Shown: positions 25,648 to 33,781 of the stretch, piece by piece
Layout of the letters: each line of letters opens with the position of its first letter
Position numbering within the stretch: the first letter of the stretch is position 1
NCBI GenBank assembly: GCA_049694275.1
Contig: JBAVQS010000348.1
Span: 1 to 64,000 of the forward strand
Direction of reading: 5' to 3'
Length of the DNA stretch: 64,000 nucleotides
Origin: JBAVQS01 sp049694275
GTDB lineage: Bacteria; Chloroflexota; Anaerolineae; UBA4142; SHND01
The notes under the pieces: generated by a model
Database searches by the model: none
Told to the model about the DNA's origin: nothing
Seen by the model: only the letters and a program-made list of their open reading frames with translations
Position numbers and translations under genes: made by a program

Positions 25648-27285
25648 ATGAAACAATTTCGCTCCGTTACCCTTTTACTCGTCATATTGCTATTGGGGCT
25701 TGCCGCCTGTCAGGCCGCGTCCGCGTCGCCAACCACAGCGTCGCCTGTTGCAGCTATCTTTGCACCGACGGCGCTCGCGCCTACGCCGTCGGCCGTCCCC
25801 GCAACGGCTGCTCCGGCTCTGGCGCTAACGACATTTACATCCAGGACTTTCAAGCTGCCCATAAGCCTCACGCTTGGCGCACAGTGGAAGGTGACCGAAG
25901 ACGATCCCGATGTGGTCTCCCTAGAGAGCCCCGATTACTCTGTGGACCTGGGGTTTATCCTGGTCAAGGATATAAAGCTCGCCGATCCCAAGAACTCGTT
26001 TTCGCAGGTCGCCTTTCCGGATGACTTTGTCAACTGGATTCAGCAACACGGTTTATTTCCCGTCGTGAAAACACAGCCCATTGTCGTCGCGGGATTTCAA
26101 GGGATTGAAATCAATTCCGTTGTGACGTCGGACTGTGGCGCCAAAAGCGACTGGTTATTCTATGCCAGCGGCGCATGGAATTGCAGAAAAGGCGAGTTTT
26201 ACCATTTTATCTACTTGAAAGATGTGTACGGCCGCGGCGTGCTGATCATGAATACCGGCGGCGATAATTTTTCCGCCGATGACTTCAAGACGGGGGTGGA
26301 CGCATCGCAAAAGGTGGCGAATACTGTCGTATTCTCCAAACCGGCCGCGCAGGCAATGTATCCGCAGCTCGGCGAATTCAAGATTCCGGCTACCGCGGCC
26401 GACGCGGGCGGGATTGTGGCAGGACCGGATGGCGCGCTCTGGTTTGTCGAGACGGCGGCGAACAAGATTGGACGCATCTCCACCGCCGGCCTCGTTACCG
26501 AATATGCCGTGCCAACGTCCGGCGCGATTGACACGGATCAAGGATTCATCGCCGTCGGTCCGGATGGCGCGCTCTGGTTCAACGAAGACCTGGTGAATAA
26601 GATCGGGCGAATCACCACGACAGGGCAGGTTACGGAATTTGCGTTGTCCGGAGAGCTCAAACCGACGCAAGATGACGCGCCCATCCGCGCCATCGTTGCC
26701 GGGCCGGACGGCGCGTTGTGGGTGACATCCCCCGGCGCGAACGCGATTGTCAAGTTGACGATGGAGGGCAAGATCGCGGCAAAACACGCGCTGCCCAAAG
26801 CAGAAAGCAATCCGGTAGGGATGGTAGTCGGGCCGGATGGCGCGCTCTGGTTTGTGGAGAGCGGCGCGAATCAGATCGGGCGGATGACGCTCGATGGCAA
26901 ATTGAGCGAGTACGCCTTGCCGGAGAACGCCAAAGCCCTGCGGATAACTGTGGGCCCTGATCAAGCCATGTGGTTTACCATGTTCAGCGCAAACAAGATC
27001 GGGCGTATCAGCACGGAGGGCAAGCTCACCACGTTTGACGCCGCAGGCATGGGTCCGGTAGGAATCACCACGGGCGCAGATGGCGCGCTCTGGTTCACGG
27101 GTTATACCTCGACGGAAATCGGACGCATGACGACGGACGGGGCGCTGACCCGGATCAAGGTCGCGACGCTGGCGAGCGTGCCCTACCACATCACGGCCGG
27201 TCCGGATGGCAATCTCTGGTTCACCGAACAGCAGGGCAACAAGATCGGACAAATTCAACTAGCCACGGCAAAGGCAGTACAATAA
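25648..27285 (+). CDS. Lipoprotein with seven-bladed Vgb-like (streptogramin lyase) propeller
   Basis: The ATG at 25648 follows GAGGAGG and encodes 545 residues with a signal peptide and lipobox (LGLAAC). Residues 65-225 form an uncharacterised domain, after a Thr/Pro/Ala linker. From about residue 240 there are seven repeats of the type GPDGALWFxE..xNKIGRI, the blade pattern of virginiamycin B lyase. Vgb cleaves type B streptogramins with Mg2+, His and Glu; several blades here carry Glu in WFVE or WFNE, but the catalytic His pattern is not evident, so a binding role is as likely. It is predicted to be anchored outside the membrane. A strong hairpin terminator follows. Confidence 0.8.
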   Translation: MKQFRSVTLLLVILLLGLAACQAASASPTTASPVAAIFAPTALAPTPSAVPATAAPALALTTFTSRTFKLPISLTLGAQWKVTEDDPDVVSLESPDYSVDLGFILVKDIKLADPKNSFSQVAFPDDFVNWIQQHGLFPVVKTQPIVVAGFQGIEINSVVTSDCGAKSDWLFYASGAWNCRKGEFYHFIYLKDVYGRGVLIMNTGGDNFSADDFKTGVDASQKVANTVVFSKPAAQAMYPQLGEFKIPATAADAGGIVAGPDGALWFVETAANKIGRISTAGLVTEYAVPTSGAIDTDQGFIAVGPDGALWFNEDLVNKIGRITTTGQVTEFALSGELKPTQDDAPIRAIVAGPDGALWVTSPGANAIVKLTMEGKIAAKHALPKAESNPVGMVVGPDGALWFVESGANQIGRMTLDGKLSEYALPENAKALRITVGPDQAMWFTMFSANKIGRISTEGKLTTFDAAGMGPVGITTGADGALWFTGYTSTEIGRMTTDGALTRIKVATLASVPYHITAGPDGNLWFTEQQGNKIGQIQLATAKAVQ

Positions 27286-27295
27286 GTGTCAAAAC

Positions 27296-27339
27296 GCGGT
27301 CACGCAGAATACTCGCTTTGCTGTATTCTGCGTGACCGC
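27296..27339. terminator. Bidirectional hairpin terminator
   Basis: A perfect 17-bp stem (27296-27312 with 27323-27339) with a 10-base loop is flanked by AAAA on the left and GTTTT on the right. It lies between the convergent lipoprotein and YCII genes, as expected for a terminator serving both strands. Confidence 0.85.
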
Positions 27340-27353
27340 ATCGTTTTCCCCTG

Positions 27354-27704
27354 CTACCCTGGTGACCACAGCGGGCGGACTTCGACCGCCCCGTCCTGAG
27401 CGGCGGGAATCTTGGCGGCCCAGCCAATTGCCTCGTCGAGGTCCTTGCACTCGAGCAAATAGCATCCGCTCAATTGCTCGCGCGTTTCGACAGCCGGGCC
27501 CTGGGTAGTCAACGTCTTGCCATTCTGCACGCGCACCGTCGTCGCGGCGGTGGCCGAGGCAAGCCCATTCGTAGAGAGCAACACCCCCGCCGCCGCCGCC
27601 TCTTTCCCAAACGCAGCCCAGGCTTGCGCGGCGGCCTGGTATTCTTCCGGGGTCGATTGATACGTTTTGGACTGGTCCCAATACATGAGCAGCATATACT
27701 TCAT
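27354..27704 (-). CDS. YCII-related (DGPF-type) protein
   Basis: The 116-residue protein begins MKYMLLMYWDQS and continues with the dimeric alpha-beta barrel pattern of YCII/DGPF proteins, including TQGPAVETREQLSGCYLLEC and an alanine-rich helix. Family members are often encoded near ECF sigma factors, but none is present here. The biochemical role of the family is unclear. An AGGAGAA Shine-Dalgarno precedes the ATG. Confidence 0.85.
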   Translation of the reverse strand: MKYMLLMYWDQSKTYQSTPEEYQAAAQAWAAFGKEAAAAGVLLSTNGLASATAATTVRVQNGKTLTTQGPAVETREQLSGCYLLECKDLDEAIGWAAKIPAAQDGAVEVRPLWSPG

Positions 27705-27720
27705 GTTTTCGTTCTCCTAT

Positions 27721-28011
27721 TTATTCCTGTGAGGCTTGCGAGGTGCGTTTCAGGTCTTTCAGCGATTCCCGCACATCACGATCGAGTCCGGACGGGGACA
27801 CCTCTACATTGCGTTTCTGCGTCGTCTCAATCATCGAAAACACTTGCTCCTTAGCCAGTCGCTGCCACTTTTGATAATCTTCAATTGAGACAATAACAGC
27901 CATCGGACGGCCGGACCGTTCGACAATGAACGAGTCCTTTTTATAGAACGCTTCTTCAATGAGCTTGCCAAAGTTGCGCCTCGCCTCAAAAGCCCCGATT
28001 GTCTTTTCCAT
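27721..28011 (-). CDS. Phd/YefM-type antitoxin, no partner toxin seen
   Basis: The 96-residue product has the Phd/YefM fold signature: IGAFEARRNFGKLIEEA for the DNA-binding N-terminus, then DSFIVERSGRPMAVIVSIEDY. The extended charged C-terminus would normally wrap around a toxin of the Doc, YoeB or VapC class. The next gene on this strand is the YCII protein, and no toxin-sized ORF adjoins it. I prefer the ATG at 28011 (GGAG eight bases upstream) over 28017. It may be a solitary repressor or the remains of a toxin-antitoxin pair. Confidence 0.8.
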   Translation of the reverse strand: MEKTIGAFEARRNFGKLIEEAFYKKDSFIVERSGRPMAVIVSIEDYQKWQRLAKEQVFSMIETTQKRNVEVSPSGLDRDVRESLKDLKRTSQASQE

Positions 28012-28153
28012 TTTCATTACTCCAATTCCAACGATACGATTGCGCTATTGCGCTGTTTGCGTCACTATCCTAATCATTACATATCCGCGTGTGACTGTCA
28101 ATAACGATAGAGCACGCCCTCACCTGCCTTTTCCCTTTTTCATCTGGTGCGGC

Positions 28154-28182
28154 TATAATCAACCGGAATCTCTTTTACGGAG
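28154..28182 (+). promoter_or_regulatory. Surviving -10 box and Shine-Dalgarno of the lost methyltransferase
   Basis: A consensus TATAAT lies at 28154-28159 and GGAG at 28179-28182, six bases before the remnant ATG. No good -35 hexamer is visible. The signals could still transcribe the downstream nuclease gene. Confidence 0.5.
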
Positions 28183-28188
28183 TTAGTC

Positions 28189-28296
28189 ATGCCCAGTTTG
28201 GACTGGATCGGCAAAGCGTCGGTAGTCAATCATCATCTACAAGCGCCCTACCGGCTCGTCAATTATGGGGGAAAGAGGAACATCGTGCACAAGTGA
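28189..28296 (+). pseudogene. N-terminal remnant of a site-specific DNA-methyltransferase (Mod-like)
   Basis: The 35 codons begin MPSLDWIGKASVVNHH and continue PYRLV. This is the usual opening of type III-like Mod adenine methyltransferases (LDWIGKxxVVNHHxxxPYxLL), in which the following 60 residues would lead to the DPPYNTG motif. After about 25 residues the similarity stops, and a TGA follows at 28294. No methyltransferase motif is present downstream. The rest of the gene therefore seems deleted, with the new junction just after codon 25. The match is from memory of the family, not from a search. Confidence 0.65.
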
Positions 28297-28398
28297 TGTT
28301 GTCAGCGTCTCAAAGGCGTTGTACAATGCACGCACAGTCAGGCAGCCAAACAAACAGGCCGGCGCCCGATCAAATCCAGTGGATGTGCCAGGGCAAAC

Positions 28399-29841
28399 AT
28401 GAAATCTGATCTTCCGAATGCAAGCCAATTCTCGCCTACTCAAACGCCTCTCCCCGATCTGCTAAAAATCCTCAAGCAGTATGAACCGGACCGCAAAGCG
28501 GTCGAGGCCGCCATTCAGCAAACGTTTTTCCCGGAAAGGGCAGAAATGACCGAATGGGCATGGAAGCTTGCAAATAATACGGTCATTGCCATGTCGCAGT
28601 ATGGACTCGTTGACAAGCCGAAAGATAAAATCGAACATGTGGCCTTGACTGATCTTGGGAACTCGCTCTATGCTAAAGCAGCAGAAAACAAGTTCGCGGA
28701 ACTGTACGACGAGTTTGTCCGACACATTCTCCTGAATCTTCATGGCCTCGATGTGGTGTCCGTAATTGACGATCTGGTGGCGAGCGGCAAAACCCCGACG
28801 AAGCATCTGATCGTCAAAGAACTGCGCCATCGCGGGATTTATCATCCACCGAACGGGACGCATGCGAATGGGATGCGGCAATGGTTTGAACAGGCGGGCC
28901 TGGTCCCGAAGGATCAATGGACTATCGACAGGGATCGTCTACAAGCGATTCTGGGAACCGGCCCAGGCGATATTGAGGCGTTTGCGGGATTGACCAAAGA
29001 GCAGCGCGATTTTGCCAAGGCTTTTGCCCGACTCAATACAGACCGAGCGCTCTCGAACAAGGTGGCCGATTACGCCACGACCCTGTACGGGACGGAATTC
29101 CCGGAAGGCGGCCTACCCCAATCGGTGCTATTTGCGCTTGAGCAAGCAGGTCTTATCAAAGCGGAAAAGACCACCAAGGGGCAAGGGGCCAAGCCGTATG
29201 TCGTCCGGCCTACCGACAAGCTCAAGAATGAGGTCATCGAGCCGCTGCTGGACGCCATCGAGCAATCAGGCGGAATACAATATCGCAAGCTCATTCGGAT
29301 GAAATACGAGGATATTCTCAAAGGGCTGAAAAGCAAATCGACGCACGACAAGGGGTTGGCGCTGGAGGCCCTGGCTTTTTATCTCGCGCGTCTGCTCGAT
29401 TTGCAGTTTGTGAAGTGGCGGCTGCGCAGCAGCAAGACCGGCGGCGCCGAAGTCGACGTGGTCATGGAGGGCGCACGGTTGATCTTTAGTCGCTGGCAGA
29501 TCCAGTGCAAGAATTCGGCCCAGGCCACCCTTGAGGATATTGCGAAAGAAGTTGGAGTGGCGCAGGTTATCAAATCGAATGTTATTTTGATCGTTTCGAC
29601 GGGCAAGATCGGCCCGGCAGCGCGCGCATTTGCCGAAGAAGTGATGCAAAAGACATCGCTCTATGTCGCGCTGATCAATGGCGGGGACTTGGAACATCTG
29701 TTGGAGAATCCATCCGATGTTGTAGAGATTATAAACAGTCAGGTCGATGTTGCTTTGGCAATCAGAAAACAACCGCGCTCTAGTTCATATCAAGCATACA
29801 ATATGCATAGGGCGTCATCGTTAGTAGCCAATTACAGTTAG
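28399..29841 (+). CDS. Mrr-like PD-(D/E)xK restriction endonuclease
   Basis: The 480-residue protein has helical, winged-helix-like N-terminal parts (residues 15-240) and a C-terminal nuclease domain. Its active-site pattern is GLALEALAFYLARLL (Glu), GAEVDVVMEG (Asp) and WQIQCKN (Gln-x-Lys), followed by GPAARAFAEEV, as in Mrr_cat enzymes. It would cut DNA, perhaps modified DNA. It follows the methyltransferase remnant by 100 bases, so it is either the orphaned nuclease of a broken restriction system or a methylation-dependent enzyme. The base composition is clearly less GC-rich than the flanking genes, which fits acquisition by transfer. Its last 21 bases overlap the facing gene. Confidence 0.78.
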   Translation: MKSDLPNASQFSPTQTPLPDLLKILKQYEPDRKAVEAAIQQTFFPERAEMTEWAWKLANNTVIAMSQYGLVDKPKDKIEHVALTDLGNSLYAKAAENKFAELYDEFVRHILLNLHGLDVVSVIDDLVASGKTPTKHLIVKELRHRGIYHPPNGTHANGMRQWFEQAGLVPKDQWTIDRDRLQAILGTGPGDIEAFAGLTKEQRDFAKAFARLNTDRALSNKVADYATTLYGTEFPEGGLPQSVLFALEQAGLIKAEKTTKGQGAKPYVVRPTDKLKNEVIEPLLDAIEQSGGIQYRKLIRMKYEDILKGLKSKSTHDKGLALEALAFYLARLLDLQFVKWRLRSSKTGGAEVDVVMEGARLIFSRWQIQCKNSAQATLEDIAKEVGVAQVIKSNVILIVSTGKIGPAARAFAEEVMQKTSLYVALINGGDLEHLLENPSDVVEIINSQVDVALAIRKQPRSSSYQAYNMHRASSLVANYS

Positions 29842-30366
29842 CCGGTATGGGAACCTTACTCTGGAATGCCCATACAACGCGTCGGCTACTTTTACAGTAT
29901 TCTCATAATCGGTGCTAATCATGTCACGGCCATCAGCCTTGTATTTATAGGTGTTGGGAACGGCTAATATCAAGCTATCTACTTGCACCATGACCAGCCC
30001 CTGCACCAAGTCCCTGTAAGCCGCATTCCCCATCCAAGCACGTGCTGCTTCGACTTCCAGCCCGCACCGCCAGTCCGGGTGATAAGCGTCAATTTGATAT
30101 TGCAACTCTGGCTCTCCATTCTCACCAAAAAAGACCGGCCGCTCGATTTTCTCTTCCTTTTGTTTTCCGCCCTCAACTTGAAAGCCAAGCGCCACGAGAT
30201 CATCTCGGATCATCGCTAGGACTTCGTCGCTCTTCAATCCTTTATCCAATCGTCTGGTTCCTAGCCGGGATTCGTATTTGCGAAAGATTGAAGCGATCTT
30301 TTCGATGAAATCTGGAGGGGGCTCGGTTCTCGGAAAGCACATGTACCGTATCGTAGACTGTGCCAT
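29821..30366 (-). CDS. Uncharacterised nuclease-like protein (possible PD-(D/E)xK fold)
   Basis: The 181-residue protein contains YQIDAYHPDWRCGLEVEAAR, which resembles a D...E-x-E nuclease core, followed by a hydrophobic strand (GLVMVQVDSLILAVPN) and a Tyr/Lys segment. I do not recognise a named family with certainty, and the second catalytic Lys is not obvious. The start has CAGGAG upstream. It lies 72 bases after an XRE regulator on the same strand, a layout seen for controller-regulated restriction enzymes. It converges on and overlaps the Mrr-like gene. Confidence 0.65.
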   Translation of the reverse strand: MAQSTIRYMCFPRTEPPPDFIEKIASIFRKYESRLGTRRLDKGLKSDEVLAMIRDDLVALGFQVEGGKQKEEKIERPVFFGENGEPELQYQIDAYHPDWRCGLEVEAARAWMGNAAYRDLVQGLVMVQVDSLILAVPNTYKYKADGRDMISTDYENTVKVADALYGHSRVRFPYRLTVIGY

Positions 30367-30438
30367 CTATGGCTCCTGAGGTGAATTGTGCCCGATGCAA
30401 GGGAAAACGAGCACCGCAGCGGCTATGTGAGTGACGGG

Positions 30439-30666
30439 CTAAACTTCCAAAAGCTGTGCCGGAGAAATAGAAAGCGCCTTCGCCAGCAGCAAAAGCTGCT
30501 TGTCTGTTACCTGATGCGCACAGCGCTCAATCTTGGATACGCCAAAGCGGTCGATATCCCAGCCGAGTGTCTGAAGTTTAGCCGCTAATTGTTCTTGCGA
30601 AATTTTGGGCTTTTTGGAGAGCCGGGCCTTTTGGACATTCGGCCCGACCACATTCATAGAATCCAT
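30439..30666 (-). CDS. XRE-family helix-turn-helix regulator
   Basis: The 75-residue protein is a single Cro/C1-type DNA-binding domain: ARLSKKPKISQEQLAAKLQ as helices 1-2, DRFGVSKIERC for the recognition helix, and TDKQLLLLAKALSISPAQLL at the end. The frame is open upstream to 30795, but that part is compositionally unlike the domain, so I start at the ATG at 30666 (ATG 30657 is also possible). It precedes the nuclease-like gene and probably controls it, as C proteins do in restriction systems. Confidence 0.78.
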   Translation of the reverse strand: MDSMNVVGPNVQKARLSKKPKISQEQLAAKLQTLGWDIDRFGVSKIERCAHQVTDKQLLLLAKALSISPAQLLEV

Positions 30667-30836
30667 GACAGTAAAGTGTGCAGCAAGCTCAAAGCACACG
30701 CATTCTAAAACAACCAGCAAAGTTTTGTGGCAGCTGGCCGTCACATAGTGCAAGTCAAGGGTCTCCCCTGCAAACCAAATGGACGTACCCCCCAATACGC
30801 AATAATCAGTAATTAGGTGTACATCTGAAAAAACGG

Positions 30837-31325
30837 CTACAAATGGTCATAGACGTAGAAGATGTAATCTTGAGACGTGGTCTTGACCCCCAGATCGTTT
30901 AGTAATCTGAGCAGTTGTGCGCGATGATCGGTGCCGTGATTAGCCACATGGAGAAGCACTTGCCACAGTACAAGATCTTTGTCTTCCCCCTCGGCAAATG
31001 GCTTTTCGAACAGCCTATCGTCCCGCAATTTTGCAAGATAATCGCGCATGTTTTGCTCGACGCTGTCCCAGTGTGCACGAATGATTTTCCGATCGTCAAA
31101 ATCAGCGGGATTGAACGGTTCAGGGTTTGCGACGCCTCGCAATCCGCTAAACCATGTATCGTCAACGCTCATGAGATGAACGATTTGATCTCGAACCGAC
31201 CCATGAGAATAGGCCACATGTTGCGTGAACTGTTCATAGGATAGCGGAGTGATATACGTATCCCATATTTTGCGATTTTCAGTAAAGTGATAGTCGTAGA
31301 AATGGCGAAAGGCATTTGCATTCAT
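30837..31325 (-). CDS. DinB family protein
   Basis: The 162-residue four-helix protein has the three histidines that bind metal in DinB/YfiT-like proteins: HFYDYHF near the start, a middle His in IVHLMSVDDTWF, and the closing HVANHGTDHRAQLL. Such proteins are thiol-dependent transferases or stress proteins of mostly unknown substrate. Its ATG overlaps the alpha-galactosidase stop by four bases (ATGA), so it is read after that gene. Confidence 0.87.
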   Translation of the reverse strand: MNANAFRHFYDYHFTENRKIWDTYITPLSYEQFTQHVAYSHGSVRDQIVHLMSVDDTWFSGLRGVANPEPFNPADFDDRKIIRAHWDSVEQNMRDYLAKLRDDRLFEKPFAEGEDKDLVLWQVLLHVANHGTDHRAQLLRLLNDLGVKTTSQDYIFYVYDHL

Positions 31326-33721
31326 AATTTAAGGTTCCCCTCAATCCGAATCGTCGCGGCCCCCGCCAGCGCCAGCGCCAGCGCATAGACGTTCGGGGCG
31401 GCGCGGCGGATTGTGACCGGCGCGCCGTTGCAGGTCGCCCCCTGCGGCGGTTCGGGCAGCCAGACCCACAGCTCCCCCTCCGCCCGGCGGCCCAGGTCCA
31501 TCACGCGAATCTCGACCGCGCCCGCCTGCGCCTCGAACGCGTCAATCTCCCCCCCTTGTGTCAGGTGCAGCGTGTCCCCTACGAGGCGTGGTTGAGCGTC
31601 GGCCGCGCAGAGGCGCAGGACGATACAGCCGTGTGCGGGGATGCCGTGCAGCAAAATCTCAGGGCCGGTCTGCCGCCAGTAAGTCCGGTTCCAGAAATCG
31701 AATACGTGCAGCGGCGTGCGCTCCGCCAGCCCCAACTGCGCCAGTTGGACCGTCCGGCTCGCGGGCCGGTCGCTCCAGTTGAATACGGCTACCACACGCC
31801 AGTCGCCCCAGGACCGGCTCATCGTCGATTCGTATAGCTCGGGCATGGCGCGTTGGAGCAGGTCCACCGCCTGCGCGCCGGGGCTGAGGATGGGCGTCAG
31901 GAGAGCCATGAGGTGAATGCGCTCGGGGTCGATTCGGGTGAGGTCGTCGCTGCTCACCACCAACCCGCCGTGCATCCCGATGAGCGTCGCGCCGCTCTTG
32001 ATCTCGTTCTCGTTCAGCCGCGTCTCGGCGTTGCGGACCATCAAACAGTCCGGGTCGTTCCACCACCAGCGCCGGTGCAGCGTCCCCAGGGTGAGGGTGT
32101 GGCGGATATTGTTGCGGAGCGAGGCCATCGACTGCTCCCCCTTGATGAGCGGCCCCGCCCACTGCAAGTTCCAGATCTGCGGGTCCCAGCTCGGCGCGGT
32201 GTCCGGACCGATGCGCATCGCATCCACCAGCCCGATCGCCGGGCCGAACGGGCAGCCGCACCCCAGCCAGAATACCTCCTCGCAGAACCCGCGGCGGAAC
32301 GTTTCGAGCGTGCGGCGCAGCGCCTGCGCCCGCGTCATCTTGGGGTCGTGCCGCACGCCGGGGAGCGCGCCGGCGTACATGAAATCGCTCTTGACAAACT
32401 CGAATCCCCAGCGGTGCGCAATCGTATCGGCCAGGTGGGCAAAATGCTCGATCACCGCCGGGTGCGTCGCGTCGAGCACATAGCCAAAAAACTGGTAGAA
32501 ATAGCCGCCGCGGATCGGCCGGCCGCGGGCATCGCGCACGAGCCAGTCGGGATGCACCTGCGCCATCTGCGAGCGCGGCTCGACGATGAACGGCGCAAAC
32601 CAGAGCCCCGCGGCGTATCCCTTTTCCTTGATCCGGCCAGTTATATAGTCGAGGCCGTGTGGGAATTTGGCGTTCTGTGTCTCCCAATCCCCCCACGCCG
32701 ATTGGTAGCCATCGTCCAACTGCACCGTCCGGATCGGTATCGTCGTGCGGAGCCGGTCAATCGTTTCGAGGTTTGCCAGGAACAGCTCTTCGGTAATGTT
32801 CTGAAAGTGGTGATACCAGTGTGTCCACTTGATGGGGGGGGTGTGCGTTGGGACCCGCGCGTGCATCTCGCGTGCGACTGCCTGCACATAATCCGCCGGC
32901 GGGTCGGGGTTCGGAAGCGCGACGAACTGGACATAGCCCCATTCCGATTGAAAGGTCTCGCCCGGATCGAGCCGGATGCCGTCCGCCTGCGCCATCAACG
33001 CCAGCGCATTATCGCCCGGCGCGCAATTCACGTGCAGCAGGCTGAATTGCTCCGCGGTCGAGACAAATCCCGCCACGAGCGCCCATTTCTGATCGGTGAG
33101 GATGCCCCACCCCGAGCTCCAGAATTCACCCGCCCGGTTCGGAATCGGCGCCCCGGGATCAAAGAGCATCTTGCCGACATAATGACCGATTCGGGTGCGG
33201 ACCTCGCGCTGGGATGCATGGCGTAGACCGGTATAGACCCAATCGTGCCAGCCCACTTTGAAGAAATCGAGCGCCTGCGGCCGGTCCGCAAACCGGACCG
33301 CGCCGCCGCTGCTTGCGCCGGCCTCGACGAGCGCCAGGTTGTGCAGGTGAATGGGCTGTGCGCCGCGATGTGTGACGACGAGACGCAAGAGGACGAACGG
33401 CTGCGTCTCGTACACCTTGACCAGGAGCGACAGCGCCAGTTCCCCTTCCCCGCGGCAGTCAAACCGGGATTGCGTGCCCTTGCCGTGCGCGTCCTCCACC
33501 ACCGCCTGCTCGACCAACTGCATACCGCCATCCGACGTGACCTGGCGCTGGACGCCGTCTGCCCCGCTCCAGCTCACGTTGCAGCGTGCATTGGCGATGG
33601 CGGGGAAACGGGCATGCGCCGGCTCGATCCGAAAGCGCCCGTCCTGCAAGCGGTATCGCAAAACAATCGCATCATTGCCGGCCGCGCCGTCATAGCGCAC
33701 CTCGCTCTGCAATCGCGTCAT
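31322..33721 (-). CDS. GH36 alpha-galactosidase
   Basis: The 799-residue enzyme has an N-terminal beta-sandwich, a TIM barrel and a C-terminal beta domain. The barrel contains QLDDGYQ, GLWFAPFIVEP, the nucleophile Asp in FVKSDFMYAGALPG and the acid/base Asp in DAMRIGPDTAPSW, matching the GalA-type enzymes of thermophiles. It has no signal peptide, so it should release galactose from alpha-galactosides such as raffinose or melibiose in the cytoplasm. I chose the ATG at 33721; an in-frame GTG at 33736 is possible. It is co-transcribed with the DinB gene. I see no sugar transporter beside it. Confidence 0.9.
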   Translation of the reverse strand: MTRLQSEVRYDGAAGNDAIVLRYRLQDGRFRIEPAHARFPAIANARCNVSWSGADGVQRQVTSDGGMQLVEQAVVEDAHGKGTQSRFDCRGEGELALSLLVKVYETQPFVLLRLVVTHRGAQPIHLHNLALVEAGASSGGAVRFADRPQALDFFKVGWHDWVYTGLRHASQREVRTRIGHYVGKMLFDPGAPIPNRAGEFWSSGWGILTDQKWALVAGFVSTAEQFSLLHVNCAPGDNALALMAQADGIRLDPGETFQSEWGYVQFVALPNPDPPADYVQAVAREMHARVPTHTPPIKWTHWYHHFQNITEELFLANLETIDRLRTTIPIRTVQLDDGYQSAWGDWETQNAKFPHGLDYITGRIKEKGYAAGLWFAPFIVEPRSQMAQVHPDWLVRDARGRPIRGGYFYQFFGYVLDATHPAVIEHFAHLADTIAHRWGFEFVKSDFMYAGALPGVRHDPKMTRAQALRRTLETFRRGFCEEVFWLGCGCPFGPAIGLVDAMRIGPDTAPSWDPQIWNLQWAGPLIKGEQSMASLRNNIRHTLTLGTLHRRWWWNDPDCLMVRNAETRLNENEIKSGATLIGMHGGLVVSSDDLTRIDPERIHLMALLTPILSPGAQAVDLLQRAMPELYESTMSRSWGDWRVVAVFNWSDRPASRTVQLAQLGLAERTPLHVFDFWNRTYWRQTGPEILLHGIPAHGCIVLRLCAADAQPRLVGDTLHLTQGGEIDAFEAQAGAVEIRVMDLGRRAEGELWVWLPEPPQGATCNGAPVTIRRAAPNVYALALALAGAATIRIEGNLKL

Positions 33722-33781
33722 TTTTTCACCCGTCACACAAAATCATTCCATTCTCTGATGCCCGGCGCATTCGCCAACTCG

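Noticed and set aside
28237..28443. Minus-strand frame of 68 codons over the methyltransferase remnant
   Set aside because: It has no features and lies opposite the recognised Mod-like peptide and the start of the nuclease gene.
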